Source: Distichodus sexfasciatus (lineage: Eukaryota > Chordata > Actinopteri > Characiformes > Distichodontidae). Taken from it: a stretch of 64,000 nt of DNA. Each line of letters starts with the position of its first letter. Position 1 is the first letter of the stretch. The notes under the pieces were generated by a model. That model saw only the letters and a list, made by a program, of their open reading frames with translations, did no database searches and was not told the origin of the DNA. The DNA lies in NCBI GenBank assembly GCA_032718565.1, contig JAVGVS010000284.1:302501-366500 (forward strand). The letters run 5' to 3'. The translations under genes were made by a program, and so were the position numbers. Positions 27,901 through 42,769 of this stretch are shown here, in pieces.

Positions 27901-30900
27901 TGGCCATCGCCTTCGCCATCATCACTGTCATCTACAGAACCCAGAGGTAAAAAGCTGTTCCGGTGTGTAGAAAATCAGAGCCGAATGAAGAGAAGTGTGT
28001 TGGTGTAATTCTCCTACAGCTGCTGAGAGTTCTAGAGTGAGTGTGTGCTTGGTGAGGTGTCACCTCTCACAGCTTCACGTTGGCGGTCATGTTGTTGCAG
28101 TGTGTGTTCTGCAGCAGGAGCGTCATATAAACCCACCTCTTGTGATCTGATCTGGAATGTTGCTCTAACATCTGATCCTGTTTGCAGCCCCAGGTCTGTG
28201 ATTCTTGGCCAGGTGTCTGACACGGGTCTGTACTGTGACGTTGAGGAGTATGAGGAGGTAAAACTCTCCCGTTCTCTGCTCATATTTTCGTATTGAATCT
28301 CACACTTAAGTTGGCGAAAGTGAATTTGAGCCGATTTCCCTCCAGCTTCTGATTGAGCTTTCACATGTGATGTCTTGCTTTAGGCCACAGAATGTTCAGG
28401 GATTAAAATCTTCCAGTCAAATTCCTCCATCTACTTTGCTAACAGTGAGCAGTACGTGAACACGCTGAAGAAGAAGGTGAGCACAGCAGCAGACAACGGA
28501 ATAACGTCTGATACCAGCAGCTCGCTGGCTCTTAGCAGTAATGTTACTGTTGGATGATTCTTTTACTTACCTTTTGATGGACATTTGAGACAAAATTCCA
28601 CATATTAATGAGCTCATTAGTTCAAATCCTTTTGTAATTTCACGTTCCACGTTCACATTTTCATATAATCAGTGTTGGGAAGGTTACTTTTAAAATGTAT
28701 TCCACTACAGATTACAGAATACATGCCCCAAAATGTCGTTTGTAACGTATTCCGTGAAGTTACTCAGTGTGAGTACCGTATTCTGAATACTCTGTATTAC
28801 TTAATATACTGTCATGCTTTTTACAACCACATGAATGTAGCAATCACATCCTGCACATTCTTGTTTGTTTTTCTGAACCAATTGGCTGTTAAGCCCAAAT
28901 CTCCCTGAATAGACAATATATTTACTCTAAAGGAGCAAAGAGGAAATTTGCGAGTAAGAAACGCATTCCTGCCCGGGCACTGCTGGCTCTGTTGTGCTGG
29001 CTCCGGGTCCATTGTGTAACTGACCACCAACATTAACAGGACGCTTACATTAGAGCCTCTTACTGCGTGTTTTGTTTGGGTTTCCGGCAATGCGTGGAAT
29101 TACCAAAATTAGAGAGGGGATAGAGAGGGGAGGGGGATAGAGGGATAGAGGGGACAGAGGAGATAGAGGGGGGACAGAGGAGGGGGGACAGGGGGGATGG
29201 GGGGGATGGGGAGGGACAGAGGGGGATAGAGGGACAGAGGGGGACAGAGGGGGATGGGGGATGGGGGAGGGGGACAGAGGGGGACAGGGGGGACAGGGGG
29301 GATGGGGGGGGATGGGGGAGGGACAGAGGGGGGATGGGGAGGGACAGGGAGGGGGACAGAGGAGGGGATAGAGGGGGACAGAGGGGGACAGAGGGGATAG
29401 AGAGGGGACAGAGAGGGGACAGAGGGAGATGGGGAGGGGGACAGCGAGGGGGTTGTGAGGGGACAGAGAGGGGGGACAGAGAGGGGGACAGAGGGGACAG
29501 AGAGAGGGATAGAGGGACAGGGGGGACAGAGGGGGGACAGAGGATAGCCTCACATATGGAAAAAACAGGAAAAGACCGCCGTGTAATCCATTTATTTCAA
29601 CAAAGTAACTGTATTCTAATTACCACCTATTTAAACGCTAACTGTAAAGGAATACAGTTACTCATGTTTATTTATTATTTCTACATACGTAACGCCGGTA
29701 CATGTATTCCGTTACTCCACAACACTGCATATAATATGTGAATAATTAAAAGTCTAATTAAAAGTTTGGAAAGTATATAAATGTATAATATATACACGTT
29801 TTCATGTTGTATATTTCCTGCACTCTTCTACTCTATAGTTTCCTTTATTGTGTGTATATAGTGTGTATGTAGTAGTTTTAGAGCTGGGTTCTTGGATTGG
29901 ATTAACCCTAGTTTTCCACTTAGAAAATAAATAGAAAATACTTAGATTTCCACAATTTATTTATTTTGTGCCAAAATACTGAGCACACAGTGGAATGTTC
30001 ACCAGCAAAATCTCGTCTTTAGCCTCAACTCTGCCTTCATCATTTATCAGCATCAGCAGATATCAGCATGGGCCCATCATTCCTGTATCATGCATCTCTA
30101 ACATTAAAGTTAATGTAGTATATGTAATCATAGTGTGTGTGTGGCCCTATTATGATGATGATGATGATGATGATGATGATTATTATTATTATTATCAAAG
30201 TGTTGTGTTGTAATAAAGCAGCACAAAGTCCTGGTGTGCCAGTGTGGATTCTGCAGGTCAACACTCACCACAAACACTGCGCTAAATGTTTGGCATCACA
30301 AAGTCCAGCGATCTGAGTTGTTTGTGTGTGTGATTTTAGACCGGCGTTGACCCCACGCAGCTGCTGGCCGAGAGGAAATCTCAAGAAAAACGTGCTAAAA
30401 GAAAGAGCAAAGAGAAGAGCAGCTCCAGCAGTGACAGCTCGACTCAGAAAAGGAACGTAGCTGCAAAACTGGTAAGAAGCTGAGCATCAACAGAACACTC
30501 CTGCTTTCACTCTCACATCCTCACCGTGTGGCAGCAGGAGTCGGGGGAGAGCAGGGGCTGCTGGGATACTGCTGCTAGGTGCTGGTCCAGCAGGAGAGAG
30601 CATCTCAGGCGTCAGCTCCAGGAAGGCAGAAGAACCTGCTTTATTGCAGCTTTATTCCTGCTGGGCTGGAGAAGAGCAGCAGCACTGAGCAGAGAGAACA
30701 GTTCAACTAGAGTTATTTAGGGACAGCTGGTAGTGTAACGTGGAGGGAGTTGACTCTGTGATCAGAAGGTTGCCAGGTCAAGTCCTGGACTGGTAAAGGT
30801 ACCTCTGAGGTACTCATGAGCAAGGAAGTGTTCCCAAGCACTGCTCAGCGGGTAGTGATCACACCAGTCTGCTCTGATGTGATTTCCACACAAATAGAAG

Positions 30901-33865
30901 CAGCCGCATGAAACATCATCACATGTAGTGATTCAACGCTGCTTTAACCCTCCTGATGCCTGTGACTAGATTTTAGTTTTGGATGAAGCAGGAGAACGTC
31001 CAGAGAAACAACTAATCCAATAACCTGAAAAGTGGCTCCTACACACGTTACAAATCAACCATCATTTGACATTTTTATTCCTGAGCTCAACCAGAGATTC
31101 AAATGGAAAACAATCTTCTCTTTTAATAAAATAAACCTGTTTCCTGTGAAGACGTTACGCTATATTCAGTGTCTTCTCGATGTTCTGGTTTTGGATCGAT
31201 GCTGTGGGCTTATTGATTATTGTATTGATGTATAAATGTTGGTGCGTTGTTCCAGCCCCTCGCTCCAACATGGGGCCAGTAGGGAGATGCTGATCCAAAT
31301 CCAGCTTTCCATGAAGTTACACCCCATATGACGCTGCTGAAGGTGCTAATGATTAAATAACAGGCAGCAGTGTTCGTCCCCTGGGTCACAGTGGCTGCCA
31401 CTTGCTCCGCATTTTTACTGGAATATTTCTTTCACAGTTTGAGAATTACACTTATCATATTTGAGTGTTAATGTCTGCAAAATGCATCCAGACATTTCTC
31501 CAGTGTATTATTTTTATACTTTATTCATTTTTTATTCAGTAAGTAGGAACACTTTGTCAGAGGTGGAAAGTAATGAATTACATGTACTCACGTTACTGTA
31601 ATTGAGTAGTGTTTGTGAGTAATTTGTAATTTTTTAAGTAGTTTTTGAAATAGGTCATTTTACTTTTACTCAAGTACATTTTGACCCAAGTGTTTTACTT
31701 CACTACATTGGAAAATCCCCCGTTACTGAGTGAAAAATGAAATGCAGGAAAAAACACAGTCCGCCTGAACTGAAGGGAAATTGGTGGGCGTTGGCGCGGC
31801 GTTTCCGCTGTTTTAATGTAGCCTATCGTTGGGTGATGGCTGGTGCTGAGCAGGAGGTAGTTTGTACATTATACCTCTCGACAGGTTGTAAACATTATGC
31901 AGTTAATCTGTGGGTTATATTTTCTATAAAAGTGCTACACAGTGTTACTAGTGCTGGACTAAGTAACTTTTACTCAAAGTACATTTTAAATGAAGTACTT
32001 CTTTACATTGTTCCATACTTGTTCCACCTCTGCATTGTGTGTGGGATCTGTATTAGTGTCAGCACATGTCCATGTGGAGCGTCGGGATCGGGTTGGACAC
32101 TGGACGTCTCTACAGCTGTGGCTCTGAGGAAATCTGCACCTGACTGGCCGTCTCTCTCTCTGTCCTCCGCTTTAAACCACAGGACGTGGAGCTGGGCGTG
32201 GCCCACGAGGTGGTGGGCGGGGCTGAGGAGGGGGCGGAGCTGCAGCTGAACGGGGAGGTGGGCGTGTCCCAGCAGCAGCAGCAGGAGGAGGAGGAGGAGC
32301 GATTCCTGCAGCCCTTCTGCTCCATCCACTCCATCGTGCTGGACTTCACTCCGGTCAACTTCATGGACTCAGTGGGAGCCAAAGCCATCAAAGCTGTAAG
32401 CTGACATGTACACACACACACATAGACACACACACATCAACACACACACACACACACACACACACCCCTTTACACACACACACACACACACACGGTTTGG
32501 GGCCAGAAGGTAGTGTAATGGTTAGGCAGTTCACCTCGTTATCGGAAGGTCCTGGATGGTAAAGGTACCACTGAGGTGCTGATTAGCAAAGTACCGACCC
32601 CAAGCACTACTCTACGGGTGCTGCCCTTGTCAGCTGCCCACTGCTCCTTCACAGATGGGTCAAATGCAGAGTTCATATGTGGTTGTGGTGCTGTGTTCAC
32701 AACGACACTCACTCACTTACACGTTCCATCTGAGGGGAACAGAACACACCAGCAGGGACACGGACCCAACAACCTACACACAGCGTTCCAAAACCATCAC
32801 TATAACAGTAAATATCATAGTACTCAAATGCACAAAAGAAGACGGGGCTGGTGCTCGTAGGTGAAGGTTCATCAGCAGACAACCTTGCTGCCTCACTTCC
32901 GTCTTCACGTCTTCTCCTGTAGGAACAGCAGATAACAGCAAAACCTCGACCTGCTTTTTGTCTTTTTTCAATGTAAGACTTGCATTAACAGGGCTGCCAA
33001 CTCTCACGCAGTGAGCCTGAGACACACGCACCTGACTGTCTTCACACGCTCTCACGCCATACCCCCGATTCCTCACGCTGAAAATCAGTTTGATCTATCT
33101 CAGCTAGGCTGCCCATAGCGTCGGGCCAAACACCACTTGCGATCGATCAGTTATTCCCTCCTGGGCACACTCCTCTATGGTAGGTGGCCCACCTAATGAT
33201 GCTGCACTCGTCGGCAGCACGTGTGAGCTCTGCGTTTGACCCATCCATGAAGGTGCAGTGGACATCTAACATGGACAGCACCCGGGGAGCAGTGCTTTGG
33301 GACGGTGCCTTGCTCATGAGACAAAGTTAACTTTGTCATCTCTGCTGTATACTGTACAGATATACAGAGAGACGAGACGACGTGGCTCCAGTTTTAACAG
33401 TGGTACCTTTACCAGTCCTGGGATTCCAACCAGCAGCCTTCTGATCACGGGGCGAACTCCCTAACTGTTACACTACCGACTGCCCCAGCACAACAGGTGC
33501 TGGTGGAACCTCCTGAAATCTGCTTGTGTTTCAGGTGATAAAGGAGTACGCAGCTGTGAATGTGAGAGTGGTCCTCGCCGGCTGCAGCAGTGAGTTTTAT
33601 TCCTGTTGGATTTGATGATTCTGCTTCAGTCAACATGCTGCTGATAACGCGGGAAGCTGCTGTGTTTTCATCCTCTCTGTGAGAAGGTAACGTTAAAGCC
33701 GATGGTGTGTTGTGTCGTTGAGCAGGAGCGCTGCTGTATGAGCTCAGGAGACTGCAGTTCTTCAGCGAGTCTCTCAGCCCCGGCATCGTCTTCCCCACCG
33801 TCCACGACGCCGTGCTGCGATGCCAAAGCCAACCGGTCCCTCCGCCCGAGCCCAGCGCACTCTGA
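997..33865 (+). CDS. slc26a5: Prestin / SLC26 anion transporter, 18 coding exons
   Basis: This is a multi-pass membrane anion exchanger/motor of the SLC26 family. Coding exons are 997-1151, 1360-1499, 2586-2693, 17379-17551, 19423-19587, 19868-20020, 20939-21021, 22158-22305, 23926-24039, 24355-24432, 26777-26872, 27840-27946, 28188-28257, 28384-28476, 30340-30471, 32183-32395, 33535-33589 and 33726-33865. All have GT/AG borders and matching phase, about 740 codons in total. The protein starts MEHVSATEDG, then QLPQG, VISLMIGGVAVRE and LTEPLVRGFTTAA. The anion-site segment SMSRSLVQ is in exon 9. A C-terminal STAS domain (exons 13-18) carries a Q/E-rich loop and ends HDAVL. Prestin rather than SLC26A6 is supported by GGVAVR and KECNERFKKKLP, and by adjacency to psmc2, as in mammals. 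Exon 3 is damaged (separate entry). The start is the first ATG in frame with the family N-terminus; an AG acceptor near 920 suggests an upstream noncoding exon. Confidence 0.9.
1660..1850 (+). repeat. tRNA-derived SINE, family 1
   Basis: It has a tRNA-like head (GTTAGGGAGTTGGCCCTGTGATC) followed by the family body CATGAGCAAGATATCGTCCCC...GGGTCAAATAC. A truncated copy of the body lies at 630-715. Confidence 0.75.
2094..2335 (+). repeat. Fragment of the same LINE 3' segment
   Basis: It shares the TTTATTTGTATAGC-like start, the CATATAACC(T)GCC stretch and the GGAAGAAACCTTGAGA motif with 2750-2940. A shorter relative lies at 8515-8585. Confidence 0.55.
2340..2545 (+). repeat. tRNA-derived SINE, family 1
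   Basis: The head has a B-box-like GTTCAAATCCC, then the TACTCATGAGCAAGG and GGGTCAAATGCAGAG body. It ends about 40 bp before slc26a5 exon 3. Confidence 0.8.
2586..2693 (+). other. slc26a5: slc26a5 coding exon 3, disrupted by small indels
   Basis: The exon keeps its acceptor (ends 2585) and its donor GTAAGTG. It starts in frame as LAYAMLAAVPPVF and ends in frame as HISMG. Between these, the expected G-L-Y-S-S...G-T-S-R signature is replaced by out-of-frame sequence with a TGA just before HISMG. Aligned to the family, at least four small indels are needed. Length is 108 bp against the 111 bp expected, so the downstream frame survives. A SINE ends about 40 bp before the exon and a LINE begins about 50 bp after it. 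Confidence 0.8.
2740..7460 (-). mobile_element. Degraded non-LTR retrotransposon (L2/Jockey-like)
   Basis: On the minus strand this holds, in order, an endonuclease end (about 6078-5794; NNEQDPLTAAF, GHTLDLILSFGL), a linker (5570-5361; KSEYLSLLIENNKNNPRFLF) and a reverse transcriptase (4840-4481). The 3' part toward 2740 contains a segment shared with a fragment at 2094-2335. The frames are broken. It fills the 5' part of slc26a5 intron 3. Clade assignment is by resemblance of the RT and is tentative. Confidence 0.8.
4481..4840 (-). pseudogene. Reverse transcriptase fragment of the LINE
   Basis: It contains LLLLDLSAAFDTVDHAIL, the GVPQGSVLGPLLFSLYMLPLG block and RYQYVNVNGD, all typical of fish non-LTR reverse transcriptases. 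The catalytic YADD region is shifted out of frame and reads as a degenerate FAGD, so it cannot be active. Confidence 0.85.
7757..7935 (+). repeat. tRNA-derived SINE, family 2
   Basis: The head GGTGGTCTAGTGGTAGGACAC is followed by a body with GCTGCAGGGAGACTGTCCC and a tail CTGCTAAATAAGCAAAAGTG. It is a separate family from the CATGAGCAAGG SINEs. Confidence 0.7.
10256..10897. mobile_element. Foldback/MITE family, copy A
   Basis: The ends are inverted: GTGACCCTCCACGGCAAAAC at the left and its complement at the right, extending about 35 bp through the GTCGCTTGTCGCAA part. The interior has no coding capacity. It is closely related to the element at 24582-25220. Confidence 0.85.
11015..11085 (+). 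repeat. tRNA-derived SINE, family 1, partial
   Basis: Only the middle is present (CCTGGACCAGTAAAGGTACC and the CATGAGTAAGGTAC part). Confidence 0.55.
12092..12342 (-). repeat. tRNA-derived SINE, family 1
   Basis: This is a nearly full copy read on the minus strand. It has the tail GTGAACACAGCACAGCACAC, the body GGTACCTTGCTCATGAGTAC and the tRNA-like head at the right end. Confidence 0.8.
12745..15000. mobile_element. MITE-like element split by the Tx1-type LINE
   Basis: The parts flanking the LINE (12745-12841 and 14700-15000) join into one copy of a repeat also seen in part at 31037-31240 and 40163-40322. These share phrases about 'TTTTTATTCCTGA' and a GATCGATG-containing end. The right end reads ATGTATCATTACACCCC. 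Confidence 0.5.
12842..14699 (-). mobile_element. 5'-truncated Tx1/L1-type LINE insertion
   Basis: The minus-strand open frames (14292-13546 and 13634-13272, offset by a frameshift) encode the C-terminal part of a Tx1/L1-type polymerase protein, with KVIHRAHITQHRMHKMGF, SDICSHC and SIWSCPPAQHFW. The 3' end at 12842-12858 is a T-rich run, a poly(A) tail on the minus strand. The insertion is bracketed by identical 13-bp copies TTTGATTCAGTTC at 12829-12841 and 14700-14712, the target-site duplication. Confidence 0.88.
15050..15262 (-). repeat. tRNA-derived SINE, family 1
   Basis: A minus-strand copy with a shortened middle. The GCTCATGAGTACCTCAGTGG body and the head are present. Confidence 0.75.
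15740..15988 (-). repeat. tRNA-derived SINE, family 1
   Basis: A minus-strand copy, nearly full length, with tail, body and tRNA-like head. Confidence 0.8.
16172..16352 (+). repeat. tRNA-derived SINE, family 2
   Basis: The head has B-box-like GAGTTCAAATCCT, then GCTGCAGGAGACTGTCCCTG and CATCTGCTAAAAGC. Confidence 0.7.
16923..17252. mobile_element. Foldback/MITE family, internally deleted copy B
   Basis: It has the same terminal inverted repeats as copy A but is only about 330 bp, having lost interior sequence. It ends about 125 bp before slc26a5 exon 4. The flanks suggest an ATAT duplication. Confidence 0.8.
17672..18764. mobile_element. DNA element with CCCACC...AGCA inverted ends
   Basis: The left end CCCACCCAGCA and right end TGCTCGGTGGG are inverted copies with one difference. 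Several ACGTC motifs lie near each end. It sits in slc26a5 intron 4 and no transposase is recognised. Confidence 0.45.
22412..22662 (+). repeat. tRNA-derived SINE, family 1
   Basis: One of the best-preserved copies. The head runs from GGCAGTTGGTGGTGTAACGG, with B-box-like AGGTTCAAATCC, then the full body and the TGTGCTGTGCTGTGG tail. It lies in slc26a5 intron 8. Confidence 0.85.
22735..22908 (-). repeat. tRNA-derived SINE, family 2
   Basis: A minus-strand copy with GCATTTAGCAGGTGCTGTTA at the tail end and GGACTCGAACCCACAACCTC at the head. Confidence 0.7.
24582..25220. mobile_element. Foldback/MITE family, copy C
   Basis: This full-length copy has the same inverted termini and colinear interior as copy A. 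It lies inside slc26a5 intron 10, within another element. Confidence 0.85.
25408..25695. repeat. Head-to-head inverted SINE pair
   Basis: A plus-strand tRNA-derived SINE head (25408-25517) runs directly into a minus-strand copy (25518-25695) that ends with the same tRNA-like head. A transcript through this intron could form a long hairpin. Confidence 0.8.
26958..27175 (-). repeat. tRNA-derived SINE, family 1
   Basis: A minus-strand copy in slc26a5 intron 11, paired with an opposite-strand copy 70 bp downstream. Confidence 0.75.
27248..27470 (+). repeat. tRNA-derived SINE, family 1
   Basis: A plus-strand copy with head GCGGTTAGGGCGTTTACC, B-box-like region and full body. Confidence 0.8.
27481..27662 (+). 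repeat. Dispersed repeat with tRNA-like head, third type
   Basis: It reads GGTGGCGCGGTGGACAGCGC, then CTCGATCCCCGGGTGGG, GTTTCCTCCCACAGTCCAGA and TGGTGACTCTAAATGG. This is a phrase order common in fish repeats. Its class is not assigned. Confidence 0.55.
28671..29727. mobile_element. MITE-like element carrying a G-rich tract
   Basis: The left end CAGTGTTGGGAAGGTTACTT and the right end (complement CAGTGTTGTGGAGTAACGG) are inverted. Interior phrases such as CGTATTCCGT and ATTACTTAATATACTG flank the G-rich tract. It lies in slc26a5 intron 14. Confidence 0.6.
29110..29547 (+). repeat. G-rich purine minisatellite
   Basis: About 440 bp of imperfect repeats of GGGGACAGAG, GGGGATAGAG and GGGGGATGGG. 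Almost every ten bases contain a run of three or more G. The complementary strand gives a Pro/Ser/Leu/Cys-rich open frame that is not a gene. Confidence 0.9.
30151..30195 (+). repeat. (GAT)n / (TTA)n microsatellite
   Basis: About eight GAT units followed by five TTA/ATT units in slc26a5 intron 14. Confidence 0.9.
30720..30875 (+). repeat. tRNA-derived SINE, family 1, 3'-truncated
   Basis: The tRNA-like head and first half of the body are present (AGGTACTCATGAGCAAGG). It lies in slc26a5 intron 15. Confidence 0.75.
31558..32033. mobile_element. hAT-like MITE
   Basis: The ends CAGAGGTGGAAAG and its near complement (TTCCACCTCTG) face each other. Flanking octamers CACTTTGT and CATTGTGT match at six of eight positions, in line with an 8-bp target duplication. 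Confidence 0.55.
32438..32493 (+). repeat. (CA)n microsatellite
   Basis: Two CA runs split by a short CCTTTA interruption, just after slc26a5 exon 16. Confidence 0.9.
32503..32715 (+). repeat. tRNA-derived SINE, family 1
   Basis: A plus-strand copy in slc26a5 intron 16, with part of the head missing. Confidence 0.75.
33215..33485 (-). repeat. tRNA-derived SINE, family 1, split by a LINE tail
   Basis: A minus-strand copy interrupted at about 33323-33395 by a short 3' end of a different retroelement. The SINE resumes with GTGGTACCTTTACCAGTCC. Confidence 0.75.
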
Positions 33866-34440
33866 GCCTGAGCCGACTGGAGTGCCGCTGGACACAGGTC
33901 ACTGTTTGTAGTGTAAACCAGTGCGGTGCGGTACAGCGGGTCAACCTTCAGCTCGGGTTGTGATATTTGTAGTGACGAGAACGTGTTTCCCTCCAGCAGA
34001 CTTCACCTAATGAAGCTGCAGGTCAGTAGTGTGGAGCCACAGGGAGCTTCACTGCACCTTCAGTACATTATATATATTATTTTTAATGTGTTTATTTTAA
34101 TCTGTCTTTCCCAAAACACTGAGTTACTGACACGATCTCAGCAGCACGTCCACGGTTATCAGGTGCAGCATCTCGCTTTGGTGTAAACAGCAGTGATACA
34201 GGTGGTAATGTGAGACGCAGCAGAGGAAATGTTTCCCGTGAAAGCCGTGATGTCCTGTATCAGTGTGAGATCCAGTGCAGCTGTGTGTGTCCTTGTGGAT
34301 TAGCAGTATTCATGTGGTCAGTGCGAGTCCCTGACCTGCTTACTCTGAGCTGGATGTTGAGGTGTGTCCTCACCTTATTCCAGTCGACATTTCTGCTGAT
34401 TTAGGCCAACAGTACTTACTACCATCAAACTGCACTGAGA

Positions 34441-34465
34441 TGTGTGTGTGTGTGTGTGTGTGTGC
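34441..34465 (+). repeat. (GT)n microsatellite
   Basis: About 12 GT units in the slc26a5 3' region. Confidence 0.85.
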
Positions 34466-35370
34466 GCGTGAGCGTGTTGGGGCTGCAGTTTAGAGCGGAC
34501 GCTGCAGCTGCTTCTGGAACTAAAGTGTTACTGCGTTGAGTTTTTATTGATAGCGGTACATGACTTGCTCTGCCGTTCCTAAGTGCAATTACGTAGAGGA
34601 GTAACGTTTCTATCTGCAGCGTTTACACTGAAAACAAACTGATTTCAATATACAGTATATAGAATTACACCACATGTACGTTGTCGCTTGTGAGGTTTTT
34701 TTTACCGCTCCCTCTTGTCACGCTGCCCCTGAAACTCTTGGACTGTTACAGTGTGAACTGGCCAAACATCTGAAACAATGAGCATAAAATAATTGATAAT
34801 TCACACTGTAATTGTAGAAGGCGACTGGATTTCATGTTTCCTCTTCTTACATTTTAAAACTATTTCATAATATATGGTCATAATGTCAAGTTTAAATGCT
34901 TTATGAAGAGTCTTTGTCTAAATAATTAATCCAAATGCTGATTTTACTGTTTTTTGCTGAAATGTTCTTTAAATCCTAGCTGCTGTAAACGTTGGCCAGT
35001 CTCGGAGGTGTTTAGTGTCTTTCATAAACTAATGTGACTGATGTAAGCTGTGCTTTATGTGCTGCTGCTTCTGATGTTGGAGAATCTCATCACGGCGAGT
35101 ACGACCACGAGTACGACTCATCTCCGGTCCAGTATTGCAGGCAGAATGCCAAATGTGAGTGTATGTGTGTGATGAGCAGCTCAAGTTGATATGATGGAAA
35201 CGTGTACGAACTGTGAACTGGTACTAACCTGTCTGTTTTAGCTGTTACCGTTAGAGAGAACCTCAATTTAAATCTTCACACTAATATATTTCATATCAAA
35301 TCAAGACCAAAGTGCTGCGAGCGACGGCAAATCGATGTCATATTTTGTGGATTGTAGAGATATTTTCTGT

Positions 35371-35376
35371 AATAAA
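35371..35376 (+). terminator. Candidate slc26a5 poly(A) signal
   Basis: AATAAA on the plus strand lies about 1.5 kb after the slc26a5 stop, facing the psmc2 signal. Which site slc26a5 actually uses is not shown by the sequence. Confidence 0.4.
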
Positions 35377-35499
35377 AGCGCTGTCTGTAAAATGCCTTCA
35401 CCGCTGTATTTTATGTGCTGGGTGTGTGTGTGAAAGCCGGCCTGAGCTGCTCACACTGCCACAATCAGAGAGTAAACGCTCAACACACTGGACTTACTC

Positions 35500-35505
35500 T
35501 TTATT
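35500..35505 (-). terminator. Candidate psmc2 poly(A) signal
   Basis: AATAAA reads on the minus strand about 116 nt downstream of the psmc2 stop codon. It is the first canonical signal seen there. Confidence 0.65.
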
Positions 35506-35620
35506 GATAACACAAACAAATCATCACACGGTCAGGACCACACAAACGTCTCTCCTTGTAGCAGACAGAAAGACATGAGGATGAGGCTGAGGGAGGAGGT
35601 GGGGTTGGGTCGCGGGGGCG

Positions 35621-41408
<5,788 letters not shown>

Positions 41409-41560
41409 TTTCACCGTCTTCTACCCAAAGACACTGGCGATTACACAGCAGCTTTTAGCTCGCAGGCTAATATCCGCCTCACTGCTCACTTCCGGCGCAC
41501 TGAGCTACGTCACTGCGCCATACTCCCCTACTACATACGGCGTCGCGGAATTTTGCACAT
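41409..41560 (-). promoter_or_regulatory. psmc2 proximal promoter
   Basis: This GC-richer stretch lies immediately upstream of the psmc2 start codon. It contains an ETS/GABP-type motif (CCGGAAGT on the minus strand, 41488-41495) and a CRE-like GTGACGTA (minus strand, 41506-41513), 80-105 bp from the ATG. I see no clear TATA box. This fits a housekeeping promoter; the function is inferred. Confidence 0.5.
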
Positions 41561-42113
41561 TGCTGATAACCCCACAAACAGCGTGTTTTCACGTCGAGTC
41601 TTCTTTAAAGAAGCCGAACTCAGTCCCCTAGAAGTGGGTCCAAAAGTGAACCAACAGAAAAGACACTCAGTCCTTTTTGTGTTCACATTGTAGTTCAGTG
41701 GGGTCCAAACTTTTTCCAAGTAGGGGCAGATTTCATAATGTGAAAGTGCCAACAGTCCCTGATGACATTATTTTATAAATAACAAAAATATATGTGAACA
41801 TAATTATGTAATAATTATTAATAGAAGTAGCAGCCTTCATTATCAACGTTCTTTTTGTAATTCCGGTAGAAATGACAGTGGCCCGAGCAAATTTCATACA
41901 GACAGACGGGTACGCTGGAACTCTAACTGCGCTTACATTTTCCTAAACTCACTTCTTCTAAAGCAGCTCCTCAGTTTCACCTCTTTTATCTTTTTATTTA
42001 AACTTAAAGTTTTATTGAAGTTACTGGGTTTATTGAAAAGCAAGAAGAGCACTGAGTTACTGAACCTTGTACAGCTTGAATTAATCTCGTATATGTATGA
42101 TTTGATTGTTTTC

Positions 42114-42184
<71 letters not shown>

Positions 42185-42193
42185 TATTATTAT
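42114..42193 (+). repeat. (ATT)n microsatellite
   Basis: About 26 ATT/TTA units in the psmc2-prdm4 intergenic region. Confidence 0.95.
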
Positions 42194-42769
42194 GCCCCTT
42201 TAGATGCATTTGTTATTGTCCTGTAATAAAATAAACTGCGTGGAGGTATGACTGTGCCTAGTTCACAAGCGTACTTGCGGACGTAAAGTGTGAGTGCGGG
42301 AAGTGGTCTCAAGCACAAAATAAAAGACTCTCGCCGACTCTCCGTTGAAGCAATGTTTGGCGCGGAGCAGGTTGGGGACTTTTATGTTGTAGTGTAGCGC
42401 TAGTGCGTCGTGCTTGTTGTTTAGCGTGTTGTTGTGTCGTGAGAGGAAGTTGATGTTACAGCTACAGAGTAAATCTGGATTTTTACTTGTTGAAGTTCAG
42501 TCGTGCTTTTAGCGTGTTTATGGGGAGAGTGCGGGTCTCACCGCGGGGTTCGAGTGGGCAAGAAAGTGACTTACAGAGCATCAGGTACTGGGGAACACCA
42601 GCTGCACTCCCCCTCTCTCCATATAAACACACTTCATAGATACACTCATGGTAAACTACTGTAATCTTATGCACATTTTATTGAATTCCTCACATAACTA
42701 AAAACTCTACAACTTCATTTTCTACTTGTGGCTTAGCCTTGATAGAGATATTATTTAATAGATTGTCTC

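Noticed and set aside
29050..29553. A 167-codon Pro/Ser/Leu/Cys-rich minus-strand frame
   Set aside because: It is the complement of the G-rich minisatellite; the composition comes from the repeat, with no domain or start support.
31737..32249. A 170-codon plus-strand frame
   Set aside because: It crosses the hAT-like MITE and overlaps slc26a5 exon 16 out of frame; it is a chance frame.
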